Positions 16,153-26,376 of a stretch of 64,000 nt of DNA are shown piece after piece. The translations under genes were made by a program, and so were the position numbers. The notes under the pieces were generated by a model, which was not told the origin of the DNA, searched no databases, and worked only from the letters and a program-made list of their open reading frames with translations. How positions within the stretch are numbered: the first letter of the stretch is position 1; every line of letters starts with the position of its first letter. The DNA comes from Rhodoferax sp. WC2427 (lineage in GTDB: Bacteria > Pseudomonadota > Gammaproteobacteria > Burkholderiales > Burkholderiaceae_C): contig NZ_CP162006.1 in NCBI RefSeq assembly GCF_040822085.1, positions 1,116,001-1,180,000 on the forward strand, given 5' to 3'.

Positions 16153-17217
16153 TCAGGGGGCTTGTCGGTAGTGAACGTCAGAGACGGCGCGCAGTTGGGC
16201 CGCGGCTTGCTCGGGGGTCAGGTCGCGCTGGGCTTCGGCCAGCATTTCAAAGCCGACCATGAACTTGCGCACGCTGGCCGAGCGTAACAGCGGCGGGTAG
16301 AAGTGGGCGTGGAGCTGCCACGGTGTGGTGTCGTTGCCATCAAACGGCGCGCCATGCCAGCCCATGGAATACGGAAACGAGCACTGGAACAGGTTGTCGT
16401 AGCGCGAGGTGAGCTGCTGGATGGCCAGGGCCAGGTCGGCGCGCTGCTCTGCATCGAGTTGCGGCAGTTGCTGCACCGCAAAGCGCGGCAACAGCAGAGT
16501 CTCGAACGGCCAGGTGGCCCAGAAGGGCACGATGGCCAGCCAGTGGTCGGTTTGCACCACCACCCGGCTGCCATCGGCGGCTTCGCGCGCGGCCAGGTCC
16601 AGCAGCAGGGGCGTGCCATGTTCGGCGTGCCAGGCGCGCTGGCGCAGGTCTTCGGCGGCGGGCTCGTTGGGGATGAAGTCGGTGGCCCAGAGCTGGCCGT
16701 GCGGGTGCGGGTTGGAGCAACCCATCAGCGCGCCCTTGTTCTCGAACACCTGCACCCAGGGGTAGGTGGCCCCCAGCTCGGCGGTTTGGGCGCACCAGGT
16801 GTGGATCACCTCACCGATGGCGGCCAGCGGCAGCTCGGGCAGGGTTTTGCCGTGGTCGGGCGAGAAGCAGATCACCCGGCTGGTGCCGCGCGCCGTACGG
16901 GCCTGGAACAGCGGGTCGGCCTCGGCGGGCGCATCGGGCGCGGTGGGCATCATGGCGGCAAAGTCGTTGGTGAAGACGAAGGTGCCGGTGTAGGCCGGGT
17001 TGCGCTCGCCGGTGACGCGCAGGTTGCCTGCGCACAGAAAGCAGCTGGGGTCGTGGGCCGGGCGCTCTGCGGTGTCGGCCTGCTCCTGCTGGCCCTGCCA
17101 GGGGCGTTTGGCGCGGTGCGGCGACACCAGCACCCATTGGCCGGTGAGGGGGTTAAAGCGGCGGTGCGAGTGCTCGGCCACGTCAAACGCGGCGGTGTGG
17201 GAAGGGGCGGTGCTCAT
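16153..17217 (-). CDS. galT: Galactose-1-phosphate uridylyltransferase
   Basis: 354 aa (E. coli 348). It exchanges galactose-1-P with UDP-glucose to give UDP-galactose and glucose-1-P. CFLCAGN and the catalytic [11 protein letters not shown] (HPH near residues 166-170) identify the family; the zinc-binding cysteines are in the CFLC motif. The ATG at 17215-17217 overlaps the galE stop (ATGA). A longer in-frame start 17 codons upstream lies inside galE and lacks family similarity. Confidence 0.96.
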   Translation of the reverse strand: MSTAPSHTAAFDVAEHSHRRFNPLTGQWVLVSPHRAKRPWQGQQEQADTAERPAHDPSCFLCAGNLRVTGERNPAYTGTFVFTNDFAAMMPTAPDAPAEADPLFQARTARGTSRVICFSPDHGKTLPELPLAAIGEVIHTWCAQTAELGATYPWVQVFENKGALMGCSNPHPHGQLWATDFIPNEPAAEDLRQRAWHAEHGTPLLLDLAAREAADGSRVVVQTDHWLAIVPFWATWPFETLLLPRFAVQQLPQLDAEQRADLALAIQQLTSRYDNLFQCSFPYSMGWHGAPFDGNDTTPWQLHAHFYPPLLRSASVRKFMVGFEMLAEAQRDLTPEQAAAQLRAVSDVHYRQAP

Positions 17218-18227
17218 ACGGAATAGCCTTGGGGGTGGGTGGATTGCCAGCGCCAGGTGTCTGCGCACATGTCGGCCAGGCTGCGGGTAGTGTGCCAGCC
17301 CAGCATCTCGCGTGCGCGCCGGGGATCGGCCCAGCTGCTGGCCACGTCGCCCGGGCGGGGCGGCACGATGTCAAAGGGCAGGTTTTTGCCGCAGGCCTGG
17401 CCAAAAGCGGCCAGCACTTCCAGCACGCTGTGGCCCTGGCCGCTGCCCAGGTTGAACACGTGCAGGCCGGGCCGGCCCACGCCGTGCTGCAGGGCGGCCA
17501 GGTGGCCGTCGGCCAGGTCCATCACGTGGATGAAGTCGCGCACGCCGGTGCCGTCGGGCGTGGGGTAGGTGTTGCCAAACACCCGCAGGCTGGCGCGCTG
17601 GCCCACGGCGACCTGGGCGATGTAGGGCATCAGGTTGTTGGGCACGCCCTGGGGGTGCTCGCCCATCAGGCCGCTGGGGTGGGCACCCACCGGGTTGAAA
17701 TAGCGCAGCGCGGTGAGGGACCAGCGCGGGTCGGCCACGGCCAGGTCGGCCAGCATGTGCTCCACCATGAGCTTGCTTTGGCCGTAGGGGTTGGTGGCCG
17801 ACAGGGGCGCGTCCTCATACAGCGGCATCTGCTCGGCGGCGCCGTACACCGTGGCCGACGAGCTGAACACCAGGTTGCGCACGCCCACGGTCTGCATGGC
17901 ATGCAGCAGCGCCAGGGTGCCGTTGACGTTGTTGTCGTAGTAGGCCAGCGGCTGGGCCACCGATTCGCCCACCGCCTTGAGGGCGGCGAAGTGGATGACG
18001 GCATCGATCTGCGCCTCGGCCAGCACACGTTCCAGCAAGGCGCGGTCGCGCACGTCGCCCTGCACAAACTGGGGGCGGCTGCCGCCCAGGGTGGCAATGC
18101 GGTCCAGCACCGCGGGGTGGCTGTTGCACAGGTTGTCGAGCAGCACCGGGCGGTGCCCGGCTTCCAGCAGGCGCAGGCTGGTCAGGCTGCCGATGTAGCC
18201 GGTGCCGCCGGTGACCAGGATGTTCAT
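17214..18227 (-). CDS. galE: UDP-glucose 4-epimerase
   Basis: 337 aa (E. coli 338). NAD-dependent short-chain epimerase interconverting UDP-galactose and UDP-glucose. TGGTGYIGS is the NAD-binding loop, and NPYGQSK contains the catalytic Tyr and Lys; SSSATVYG carries the Ser/Thr. It overlaps galT downstream and the GH36 gene upstream by 4 bp each, consistent with one translationally coupled unit. Besides galactose catabolism it could supply UDP-galactose for polysaccharide synthesis. Confidence 0.97.
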   Translation of the reverse strand: MNILVTGGTGYIGSLTSLRLLEAGHRPVLLDNLCNSHPAVLDRIATLGGSRPQFVQGDVRDRALLERVLAEAQIDAVIHFAALKAVGESVAQPLAYYDNNVNGTLALLHAMQTVGVRNLVFSSSATVYGAAEQMPLYEDAPLSATNPYGQSKLMVEHMLADLAVADPRWSLTALRYFNPVGAHPSGLMGEHPQGVPNNLMPYIAQVAVGQRASLRVFGNTYPTPDGTGVRDFIHVMDLADGHLAALQHGVGRPGLHVFNLGSGQGHSVLEVLAAFGQACGKNLPFDIVPPRPGDVASSWADPRRAREMLGWHTTRSLADMCADTWRWQSTHPQGYSV

Positions 18228-20371
18228 GGCAGCACCTTTTTCAAACGCACGATGAAGCAGGTCTCTGCCGTGGCGCGTGGCATGGGCAGGCCGGCCTGGG
18301 CCAGCCAGGCGCCGTCCAGCGCCACGCCGCCGTCTTGCAGGGCGGTGAAGAAGGGCGCGGGGGACTGCACCGCGCCTTCGCCTGCGATGGGCACCAGCTG
18401 CTCCACCTGGTAGCGGGCGGTGGCATCCAGCATGGGCAGGCGCAGCGGCGGGGTGTAGCGGTGGCTGGTGGGCTGGCAGCGGTAGACGAACAGCAGTAAG
18501 TCCTGCGCATCGCCGTGGGCCTGCCAGACCAGGCCGTCGGCAGCCTCGCCGCGCCAGACGCGGCCATGGTGCAGCTGATCTCTCCAGTTTTTATAGCAAA
18601 CTATCCAGACGGATAGGGCGGTAAGCGTGGTTTCGTCCAGATGCCGCACATCCAGCTCCACACCCAGGTGGCCGGTCAGGGCCACGGCGGCGCGGAAGGC
18701 CAGGGACTGGCTGCGGCCGGTGGTGTGGGCCGGGGCGGTGCCGATGTGCGAGCCCAAAATTTCCGGCGGGAAGAACTGGCCAAAGCCGTGCTGGATCTGC
18801 ACCCGGCTCATCGCGTCGATGCAGTCGCTGCCCCACACCCGGTGGGTGTAGCGCAGGATGCCAAAGTCGATGCGGCCCCCACCGCCCGAGCAGCTTTCAA
18901 TCTCCACCGCGGGGTGGGCGGCGCGCAGGCGGGCCATCAGTGCGTACACCGCCTGCACCTGGGCGCGGTAGCCTGCGCTGCCCATGCCACCGGCCAGGGC
19001 GGCGGTGGTCAGGTCGCGGTTGTGGTCCCACTTCAGGTAGCGGATGGGGTGGGCGGCCAGCAGGGTGTCGATCTTGGCAAACAGGTACTCGGCCGCCTCG
19101 GGGCGCGAGATGTCCAGCACCAGCTGGTTGCGGGCGGTGATGAGGGGGCGACCGGCGATTTGCAGCGCCCAGTCGGGGTAGGTGCGGAAGAGTTCGCTGT
19201 CGGGGTTGACCATTTCGGGCTCGACCCACAGGCCGAACTCCATACCCAAGGCGTTGACGTGCGCTACCAGCGGGCCCAGGCCGTGGGGGAACTTGTCGGC
19301 ATCGGGCCACCAGTCGCCCAGGGCGGCGCGGTCGTGGTGGCGGCGGTGGAACCAGCCGTCGTCCAGCACAAAGCGCTCTACGCCGACCTTGGCGGCGGCA
19401 TCGGCCAGGGCCATCACATCGCCGGGCACCAAGTCGAAGTAAAACGCCTCCCAGGTGTTGAGGTGCACCGGGCGCGGGCGCATTTCGCCGCCGGGCCAGG
19501 CCATGCGCGCGCGCAGGGCGGCGTGGAAATTGGCGGCCAGGCCGTTGAGGCCTTCGGTGGAGCAGGTGGCGATGATTTCGGGCGTGTGCAGGCTGTTGCC
19601 CGGGCCCAGGCGGCCTTCGCCGGGGGCCAGCCACTCGCCCATTTGCCACTGGTACTGGCCGTCGTGCAGCCACTCTATGGTCTGCTGGTGGTTGCCCGAC
19701 CAGGCCAGGTGCGCGCCAAAGACCAGGCCGGTGTGCTCGGTGCTGCCGGGGGTGGTGACCACCGCGCCGGGAAAGCAGTCGTGCGAGGTGCGGCCCCTGC
19801 GGTTCTCGCGCCGCCACTGGTTGCGGCCCAGGGTGTCGGTTTGCAGCAGAAATTCATGGTTGTGCTGCCCTGCGTACGAGCGCACCGTGGCGGCATCGCC
19901 GGGCAGGGGCAGGGTGCCTGCGGCCAGCCATTGCACGTCGATGTCGGCATCGCCCAGGTTGGTCAGGCTGGTCTGCAGGGTGAGCACGTCAGTGGCTGCG
20001 TCGAGCGCCATCGACACGTCAAAGCGCAGCTGCGCTACCGCGTCGGTCAGGCGCAGCACCAGGGCGCTGCCGGGGGTGGTCCATTCCACCGTGCACTGGG
20101 TAATGGCCTGGGCAAAGTCCCGCCCGGCCCGGTGGGCCAGCAGCGCGCTCTGGCCGAACCAGCCCACGCCGAAGGTGGGCAGCACCGTCAGCGGCTGGTC
20201 GAAGTCGAGCATGAACGAGGGCAGCGGGCGGGTGCCGCGCAGCGCCTGGCCGGGGGTGCTGCCGTCGGGCAGGCGCGGGCCCCAGTAGCGCCACAGGGGC
20301 GCTTCACCGGGCGGGCATTCGAGCACCACGGTGCTGTGGCGGCTGTGCAGGGTGAGGAATTCAGCGGTCAT
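18224..20371 (-). CDS. Alpha-galactosidase, glycoside hydrolase family 36
   Basis: 715 aa, typical for GH36. The N-terminal beta-sandwich leads to a (beta/alpha)8 barrel with FVLDDGWFHRRHHD, the nucleophile Asp in YLKWDHNRD (~residue 447) and the acid/base Asp in VWGSDCIDAM (~residue 513), plus the SCSGGGGRID loop. It hydrolyses terminal alpha-1,6-galactose from melibiose, raffinose or stachyose by a retaining mechanism. There is no signal peptide, so it acts on imported oligosaccharide. It overlaps galE by 4 bp and follows the ABC ATPase gene by 9 bp. Confidence 0.95.
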   Translation of the reverse strand: MTAEFLTLHSRHSTVVLECPPGEAPLWRYWGPRLPDGSTPGQALRGTRPLPSFMLDFDQPLTVLPTFGVGWFGQSALLAHRAGRDFAQAITQCTVEWTTPGSALVLRLTDAVAQLRFDVSMALDAATDVLTLQTSLTNLGDADIDVQWLAAGTLPLPGDAATVRSYAGQHNHEFLLQTDTLGRNQWRRENRRGRTSHDCFPGAVVTTPGSTEHTGLVFGAHLAWSGNHQQTIEWLHDGQYQWQMGEWLAPGEGRLGPGNSLHTPEIIATCSTEGLNGLAANFHAALRARMAWPGGEMRPRPVHLNTWEAFYFDLVPGDVMALADAAAKVGVERFVLDDGWFHRRHHDRAALGDWWPDADKFPHGLGPLVAHVNALGMEFGLWVEPEMVNPDSELFRTYPDWALQIAGRPLITARNQLVLDISRPEAAEYLFAKIDTLLAAHPIRYLKWDHNRDLTTAALAGGMGSAGYRAQVQAVYALMARLRAAHPAVEIESCSGGGGRIDFGILRYTHRVWGSDCIDAMSRVQIQHGFGQFFPPEILGSHIGTAPAHTTGRSQSLAFRAAVALTGHLGVELDVRHLDETTLTALSVWIVCYKNWRDQLHHGRVWRGEAADGLVWQAHGDAQDLLLFVYRCQPTSHRYTPPLRLPMLDATARYQVEQLVPIAGEGAVQSPAPFFTALQDGGVALDGAWLAQAGLPMPRATAETCFIVRLKKVLP

Positions 20372-20380
20372 TTTTTTCGG

Positions 20381-21532
<1,152 letters not shown>

Positions 21533-21546
21533 GGTGGGGCTCTCTT

Positions 21547-22959
21547 TCAGGCTTGCAGGTAGTCGGGCAGGAAGGCGCGGTGTGCCACCAGCAGTGCATC
21601 GACCATGGCGCGGATTTGCGACAGGTCGAGCACGGCGGCGGTGTGCGGGTCGAGCATGGCGGCGTGGTAGACGTGTTCGCGCTTTTGCTCGGTGATGGCA
21701 GCCACCACCAGCTCTTGCACGTTGACGTTGGTGCGCATCAGCGCGGCCAGCTGGATAGGCAGCTTGCCCACACGGGTGGGCTGCACGCCGTTGGCATCCA
21801 CCAGGCAGGGCACTTCCACCGCGCAGCCCTGGGGCAGGTTGTCGATCAGGTGGTGGTTCAGCACATTGCCATACACCACGCGCGGCGTGCCGCTGACCAT
21901 CGAGTGGATGATCTGGCCGCCATATTCCACCGAGCGGTTCACCGCGTTCAGGCCTTCGAGCAGGCGGGCGGCTTCGGTGATGTTGCGCGGCATCACATGG
22001 ATGTTGGCGGCCTCCAGCTCGGCGGTCAGGGCCTGCACGTCTTGCGTGCCGGGGGCCTGCAGCTCGCGCTCGATGTAGGGCCAGGCGTGTTCAAAGATCT
22101 GGCAGCGGCCCGGGTATTCGTCCAGCGGGATGTTGTACTTGGCCAGCAGGTCTTCGCGGCCTTTCTTGATGAACCATGGCACGTATTCGGCAAAGTGCTC
22201 GCTGGATTCGGTGGGGAAGTGGCCCAGCTGGTTCAGCATCTCATAGCGCACGCGGTTCCAGTCGGGGGCTTTTCCGTCGGCATAAATCTGGCGCAGGCGC
22301 GGGTACAGATCGACGCCCTTGTGCTCAAACTTTGTGTAGAACGACATGTGGTTGATGCCCGCGCAGGTGTAGTCGATCTCTTCTGCCGGAATACCCAGGT
22401 CGTGTGCCAGTTCGTGCGCGGTGTGCTGCACGCTGTGGCACAGGCCCACGGTGGGGATGCGCTTGCTGGCCTGGTTCAGCGCCCAGGTGATCATGGCCAT
22501 GGGGTTGACGTAGTTCAGGTGGATGGCGCCGGGTGCGCACACGTCTTCCATGTCTTTGAGCATGGCCAGTTGCACGGGGATGGTGCGCAGGCCGCGCATG
22601 ATGCCGCCAATCCCTAGGGTGTCGCCAATGGTCTGTTCCAGGCCGAATTGCTTGGGGATTTCGAAGTCGGTTACGGTGGCGGGCTTGTAGCCGCCGACCT
22701 GGATGGTGCTGATGACGAACTGCGCGCCGTCCAGTGCGCGGCGGCGGTCGGTGCTGGCCGTGATCAGGGGCTTCACGCCCAGGGCGGCAGCCCGGCGCTG
22801 CGCCACCATTTCGGCCAGTCGCAGGCGGTGTTCGTCGATGTCGTGCAAGGCCACTTCGCAGTCGGCCAGCTCGGGGTAGGAAAAAATATCACCCAGCAGG
22901 TTGCGGGTGAAAACAATGCTGCCAGCCCCGATGAGGGTGATCTTGATGCGGCGTGTCAT
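21547..22959 (-). CDS. melA: NAD-dependent alpha-galactosidase, glycoside hydrolase family 4 (MelA-like)
   Basis: 470 aa (E. coli MelA 451). The Rossmann start ITLIGAGSIVFTRNLLGD binds NAD, and CHSVQ plus AGINHMSF supply the Cys and His ligands for the catalytic divalent metal. CHS at this position fits the alpha-galactosidase/glucuronidase subgroup of GH4 more than alpha-glucosidases. The family cleaves by redox-assisted elimination, unlike the GH36 enzyme encoded two genes downstream. It is cytoplasmic. A 72-bp spacer with a strong stem-loop separates it from the binding-protein gene. Confidence 0.9.
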   Translation of the reverse strand: MTRRIKITLIGAGSIVFTRNLLGDIFSYPELADCEVALHDIDEHRLRLAEMVAQRRAAALGVKPLITASTDRRRALDGAQFVISTIQVGGYKPATVTDFEIPKQFGLEQTIGDTLGIGGIMRGLRTIPVQLAMLKDMEDVCAPGAIHLNYVNPMAMITWALNQASKRIPTVGLCHSVQHTAHELAHDLGIPAEEIDYTCAGINHMSFYTKFEHKGVDLYPRLRQIYADGKAPDWNRVRYEMLNQLGHFPTESSEHFAEYVPWFIKKGREDLLAKYNIPLDEYPGRCQIFEHAWPYIERELQAPGTQDVQALTAELEAANIHVMPRNITEAARLLEGLNAVNRSVEYGGQIIHSMVSGTPRVVYGNVLNHHLIDNLPQGCAVEVPCLVDANGVQPTRVGKLPIQLAALMRTNVNVQELVVAAITEQKREHVYHAAMLDPHTAAVLDLSQIRAMVDALLVAHRAFLPDYLQA

Positions 22960-22991
22960 GGCGTATCTCTAGTGGGTGGTGTGGATGGAGG

Positions 22992-23021
22992 GGCTGCACT
23001 GCGTTTGGGCACAGTGCAGCC
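22992..23021 (-). promoter_or_regulatory. Stable intercistronic stem-loop after the sugar-binding-protein gene
   Basis: A perfect 10-bp stem (GGCTGCACTG with CAGTGCAGCC, 10-nt loop) begins 10 nt after the binding-protein stop codon. No T run follows on the minus strand, so it looks like an mRNA-stabilising or processing hairpin rather than a terminator, comparable in position to the REP between malE and malF. Confidence 0.6.
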
Positions 23022-23031
23022 TGGGGGATGC

Positions 23032-24333
23032 CTATTTCAGGGCATTCACTTGGGTGTTGGCGGCTTTCAGGGCGCTGGCGGCATCGGCTTTGCCGGCCAG
23101 CACGGCTTCCAGGGCGGCCTTCATGATTTCGTCGATTTCCGAGCCGTGGTCGGCAATCGGGGTCAGGAAGGTCTTGGACTTGGCCATGGTGAGGAAGGCG
23201 CTGGAGTCCACGCCCTTGGATTTCTGCACTTCCACTGCGCGTTCGGCCTGGCCCTTGATGGCCGGGAACACCACACCGGTGTTGGCCACCACGCTTTGGC
23301 AGTCGGCCGAGCCCAGGTACTTGACCCACTTCCAGGCATCGGCCTTGACCTTGGAACCCGACCAGATCGAATCGGCCAGGCCGTTGAACATGGTGGCGCG
23401 GGTGCCGGTGGGGCCGGTGGGCAGCGGAATCCAGGCGTTCTCAAACTTGGCGTTGTCTTTGAAGTAGGTGATCATCCATGAGCCCTGGGGCACGATGGCG
23501 ACCTTTTTGCCGACGAACATGGCATCCGAGCCCAGCGTCTTGGCGTTCTCGAACACGGCCGACAGGCCCTTGCCCGGCAGGCCCGCGAGGTAGCTGATGC
23601 TCTCGGCCAGCTTGGGGTCGTCGTAGTAGAACTTGGAATCCCAGGGCTTGTCCTGGAACTTGAAGCCGTTGGACACGGCAAAGTGGCTCCATTCGGTCTG
23701 GCCGCGCATGCCGGGCGCACCGGCCGGGGTTTGGTAGCCGTAGACGGCGACTTTCTTTTTGTCGAAGTTGGGGCTGGTGGCGTTGTTGCCCGCTGCGTCC
23801 ACCGTCAGTTTGCGCAGGATCTGCTCGAAGCTGCCGCCGTCCTTGGGGTTCCAGGTCATGGCTTGCAGGTCGGCCAATGTGACACCGGCCTTTTTGGCCA
23901 TTTCCATGTTCACCACCATGCCGATGGTGTCCCAGTCTTTGGGCAGACCGTACTGCTTGCCGTCGCGGCCCCACACGTCGTACAGGCCGGCGGTGTAGCT
24001 GGCGGGGTCGACCTTGTCGCGCTGGATCAGCGGGGCCAGATCGACGAGCTGGTCGTTCTTGGCAAACTCAGGGTACTTGGACAGGTGGTTGGTGAACACG
24101 TCGGGGGCGGTGCCTGAGACGAAGCCGGTGGAGATGGCCGTCCAGTAGTCGTTCCAGCCAGACTGGCTGATCTTGACGGTGGTGCCGGGGTTCTTCTTTT
24201 CGAAGTCTGCGGCGCACTGCTTGTAGGCGGGCATCTGGTTGGCATCCCAGAGCATGTATTTGACTTCGACGGCGTGGGCGCTGCCAATGCAGGCCAGGGC
24301 GGCCGCTGCGAGTGTGCTGAGTTTGAGGGTCAT
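23032..24333 (-). CDS. Sugar ABC transporter substrate-binding protein (CUT1 family)
   Basis: 433 aa. A Sec signal peptide with likely cleavage after SAHA (residue 21) precedes a family-1 extracellular solute-binding fold; LWDANQMPAYKQCAADFEKK and the SGWNDYWTAIS region are typical of CUT1 binding proteins. Given the neighbours, the ligand is probably melibiose, raffinose or another alpha-galactoside. The ATG at 24331-24333 has GGAGAC 6 nt upstream; a start 11 codons earlier would spoil the signal peptide. It is followed by the stem-loop that may raise its mRNA level relative to the other genes. Confidence 0.93.
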   Translation of the reverse strand: MTLKLSTLAAAALACIGSAHAVEVKYMLWDANQMPAYKQCAADFEKKNPGTTVKISQSGWNDYWTAISTGFVSGTAPDVFTNHLSKYPEFAKNDQLVDLAPLIQRDKVDPASYTAGLYDVWGRDGKQYGLPKDWDTIGMVVNMEMAKKAGVTLADLQAMTWNPKDGGSFEQILRKLTVDAAGNNATSPNFDKKKVAVYGYQTPAGAPGMRGQTEWSHFAVSNGFKFQDKPWDSKFYYDDPKLAESISYLAGLPGKGLSAVFENAKTLGSDAMFVGKKVAIVPQGSWMITYFKDNAKFENAWIPLPTGPTGTRATMFNGLADSIWSGSKVKADAWKWVKYLGSADCQSVVANTGVVFPAIKGQAERAVEVQKSKGVDSSAFLTMAKSKTFLTPIADHGSEIDEIMKAALEAVLAGKADAASALKAANTQVNALK

Positions 24334-24366
24334 GCTTGTCTCCGTTATGGTGGGTTGTGGGAACAC

Positions 24367-25293
24367 TTACTTGCCGCCAGAGAACTGGACGGATTCGACG
24401 ACTCGGCGGCCTAAAACGACGAGCAGCAAAATGGTGGGCATCACGGTGATGGCGGTGGCGGCCATCAGGCCGGTCCAGTCGGGCTGGCCCTGGGCGGTTT
24501 GCGACTTGAAGCTCTGCAGGGCCACCGGCAGCACCTGCTGCACTTCGTCTTTGGCCACCAGGTAGGGCCAGAAGAATTCGTTCCACATATTGATGCCGGT
24601 CAGCATGGCGATGGTGGCCAGCGGGGTGATGCTCAGCGGCAGCACCACGTGGGTGAAGATGTAGGTGTACGAGGCCCCGTCCAGCAGCGCGGCCTCTTCC
24701 AGATCACGCGGGATCGACAGGAAAAACTGCCGCAGGAAGAACACCGAGAAGCCCTGCATCAGGCAAAACGGCGCCACCATGCCCACCATGGTGTTGAGCA
24801 GGCCCAGGTCTTTGATGAGGATGAAGTTGGGGATGAAGGTGACCACGCCCGGCACCATCATCGAACCCACAAACAGCGCAAACAGCACATTGCGCCCCGG
24901 AAAACGCAGCCGGGCAAACGCATAGGCCGCCATGGCCGCAAAACTCACCTGCGTGACCACGATGATGCTGGTGAACAGCAGCGAATTGCCCAACGAGCGC
25001 ATAAAGTTGATCTCGGCCCCCGAGCCGCCCAGGGCGCGGCTTTCATCGCCGGTCATGAAACCCAGCACGCGCTTGAAGTTGGCCAGCGTGGGGTCGGTGG
25101 GCAGGATCTGCGCTGACTCGGTGTACACATCGGCGCTGTGCATCAGCGCGGTTTTCACCACCATCCACAGCGGGGCCAGGGTGATGACCAGCATGGCGGC
25201 CAGTACCACCCAGGCGGCGATGCGGCCCGGGGTGAAGATGCGGATGCGGTGGGGTGTGGCATCGGCCACGGCGGGGGAGACGAGTGTGTTCAT
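24367..25293 (-). CDS. Sugar ABC transporter permease, MalG-like
   Basis: 308 aa with six predicted membrane segments after a ~28-residue cytoplasmic N-terminus. The EAA loop that docks with the ATPase reads EAALLDGASYTYIFTHVVLP. It pairs with the MalF-like permease encoded 12 bp upstream. It has the large loop between TM1 and TM2 (~residues 55-105) often seen in MalG-type subunits. Confidence 0.93.
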   Translation of the reverse strand: MNTLVSPAVADATPHRIRIFTPGRIAAWVVLAAMLVITLAPLWMVVKTALMHSADVYTESAQILPTDPTLANFKRVLGFMTGDESRALGGSGAEINFMRSLGNSLLFTSIIVVTQVSFAAMAAYAFARLRFPGRNVLFALFVGSMMVPGVVTFIPNFILIKDLGLLNTMVGMVAPFCLMQGFSVFFLRQFFLSIPRDLEEAALLDGASYTYIFTHVVLPLSITPLATIAMLTGINMWNEFFWPYLVAKDEVQQVLPVALQSFKSQTAQGQPDWTGLMAATAITVMPTILLLVVLGRRVVESVQFSGGK

Positions 25294-25305
25294 GGGAAGT
25301 CCTAA

Positions 25306-26217
25306 TCAGGCTAAGTCGTTCTCAGAGGCCTTCATCACCCGCATCTGGAACACGGTGTAAATCATCATGGCGATGCACAGCGTCATCGACATGGCGGAGG
25401 CGTAGCCCATCTTGTAGAAGCTGAAGGCGTTTTGCACGATGTAGTAGACGATCACGCGGGTGGAGTCCTGCGGGCCGCCATTGGTGGTCACGGCGATGGT
25501 GTCGAAGATCTGGAACGAGCCTGTCACGCTGGTCACCAGCACAAACACCATCACCGGGCGCAGCAGCGGCAGGGTGATGCGCCAGAACATCTGCCATTCG
25601 CTGGCGCCCTCCAGCGCGGCGGCCTCGTACAGGTTGCGCGGTATGTTTTGCAGCCCGGCCAGAAACAGCATGGCCACCAGGCCCATGTGCCGCCAGATGT
25701 TGACCGCCGCCACCGTCAGCAGCGCCTGGTCTGCGCCGCCAAAGAAGGGCTGGCGCTCAAAGCCGATGCCGTCGATCAGGCTGTTGACCAGGCCCAGCAG
25801 GGGGTCCAGCATCCACAGCCACATCATGGCCACCAGCACGTTGGACAGCAGGTAGGGCAGCAGCACGATGGACTTGACGAACAGCGACTTGGTCAGCCGG
25901 TCCATCGCCACCGCCAGGAACAGGCCCAGCACGGTTTGCAGCGGGATGTTCAGCGCCACGTAGTAGGCCGACAGCTTCATGCCCTGCCAGAACTTGCCGT
26001 CTTGCAGCATGGTGGCGTAGTTGGCCAGGCCGACGAACTTCGGTGCACGCAGCAGGTTCCAGTCGGTAAAGCTGATCTCGATGGCGCGCAGCGTGGGCAG
26101 CGCGTAGAACAGCACAAAGCCGATCAAGGCGGGCAGTACCAGGGCCCAGGCGGTCAGGGTTTCGCTGCGCCGGGTGGGGCTGAGGGCGTGCGGTGAACGG
26201 GGTGCGGGGTCTGCCAT
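25306..26217 (-). CDS. Sugar ABC transporter permease, MalF/UgpA-like
   Basis: 303 aa, six predicted membrane segments, with the EAA loop EAAALEGASEWQMFWRITLP near residues 200-220. It is the first gene of the alpha-galactoside operon. AAAAGGAG lies 6-7 nt before its ATG, and the operator-bearing divergent region lies immediately upstream. Confidence 0.93.
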   Translation of the reverse strand: MADPAPRSPHALSPTRRSETLTAWALVLPALIGFVLFYALPTLRAIEISFTDWNLLRAPKFVGLANYATMLQDGKFWQGMKLSAYYVALNIPLQTVLGLFLAVAMDRLTKSLFVKSIVLLPYLLSNVLVAMMWLWMLDPLLGLVNSLIDGIGFERQPFFGGADQALLTVAAVNIWRHMGLVAMLFLAGLQNIPRNLYEAAALEGASEWQMFWRITLPLLRPVMVFVLVTSVTGSFQIFDTIAVTTNGGPQDSTRVIVYYIVQNAFSFYKMGYASAMSMTLCIAMMIYTVFQMRVMKASENDLA

Positions 26218-26237
26218 CGGGTCTCCTTTTTAGGTAT

Positions 26238-26251
26238 CTAACGCGGGTTAG
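26238..26251. promoter_or_regulatory. LacI-family operator candidate O1
   Basis: CTAACGCGGGTTAG is a 14-bp dyad with the central CG typical of LacI/GalR operators and one mismatched pair. It lies 21 bp before the start of the permease gene and so could block transcription of the uptake operon. Confidence 0.6.
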
Positions 26252-26270
26252 TATTTGTATGATAAATTTA

Positions 26271-26284
26271 CTGACACGGATTAG
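26271..26284. promoter_or_regulatory. LacI-family operator candidate O2
   Basis: CTGACACGGATTAG matches O1 at 11 of 14 positions and keeps the central CG. The centres of O1 and O2 are 33 bp apart, about three helical turns, placing both on the same DNA face for cooperative binding. Confidence 0.55.
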
Positions 26285-26376
26285 TACTAGGGAAAATACG
26301 GGTTCCGCAGCTAAATCAGGCTTTAAATGTAGAAATTCGTAACCCGCCTGTGCATCCGCTACGATCGGTCACTTCC

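Noticed and set aside
18580..18610. TTTTTATAGC-like stretch within the GH36 gene, resembling an intergenic-repeat end
   Set aside because: It encodes an ordinary conserved-looking stretch (WIVCYKNW) and has no other repeat features.
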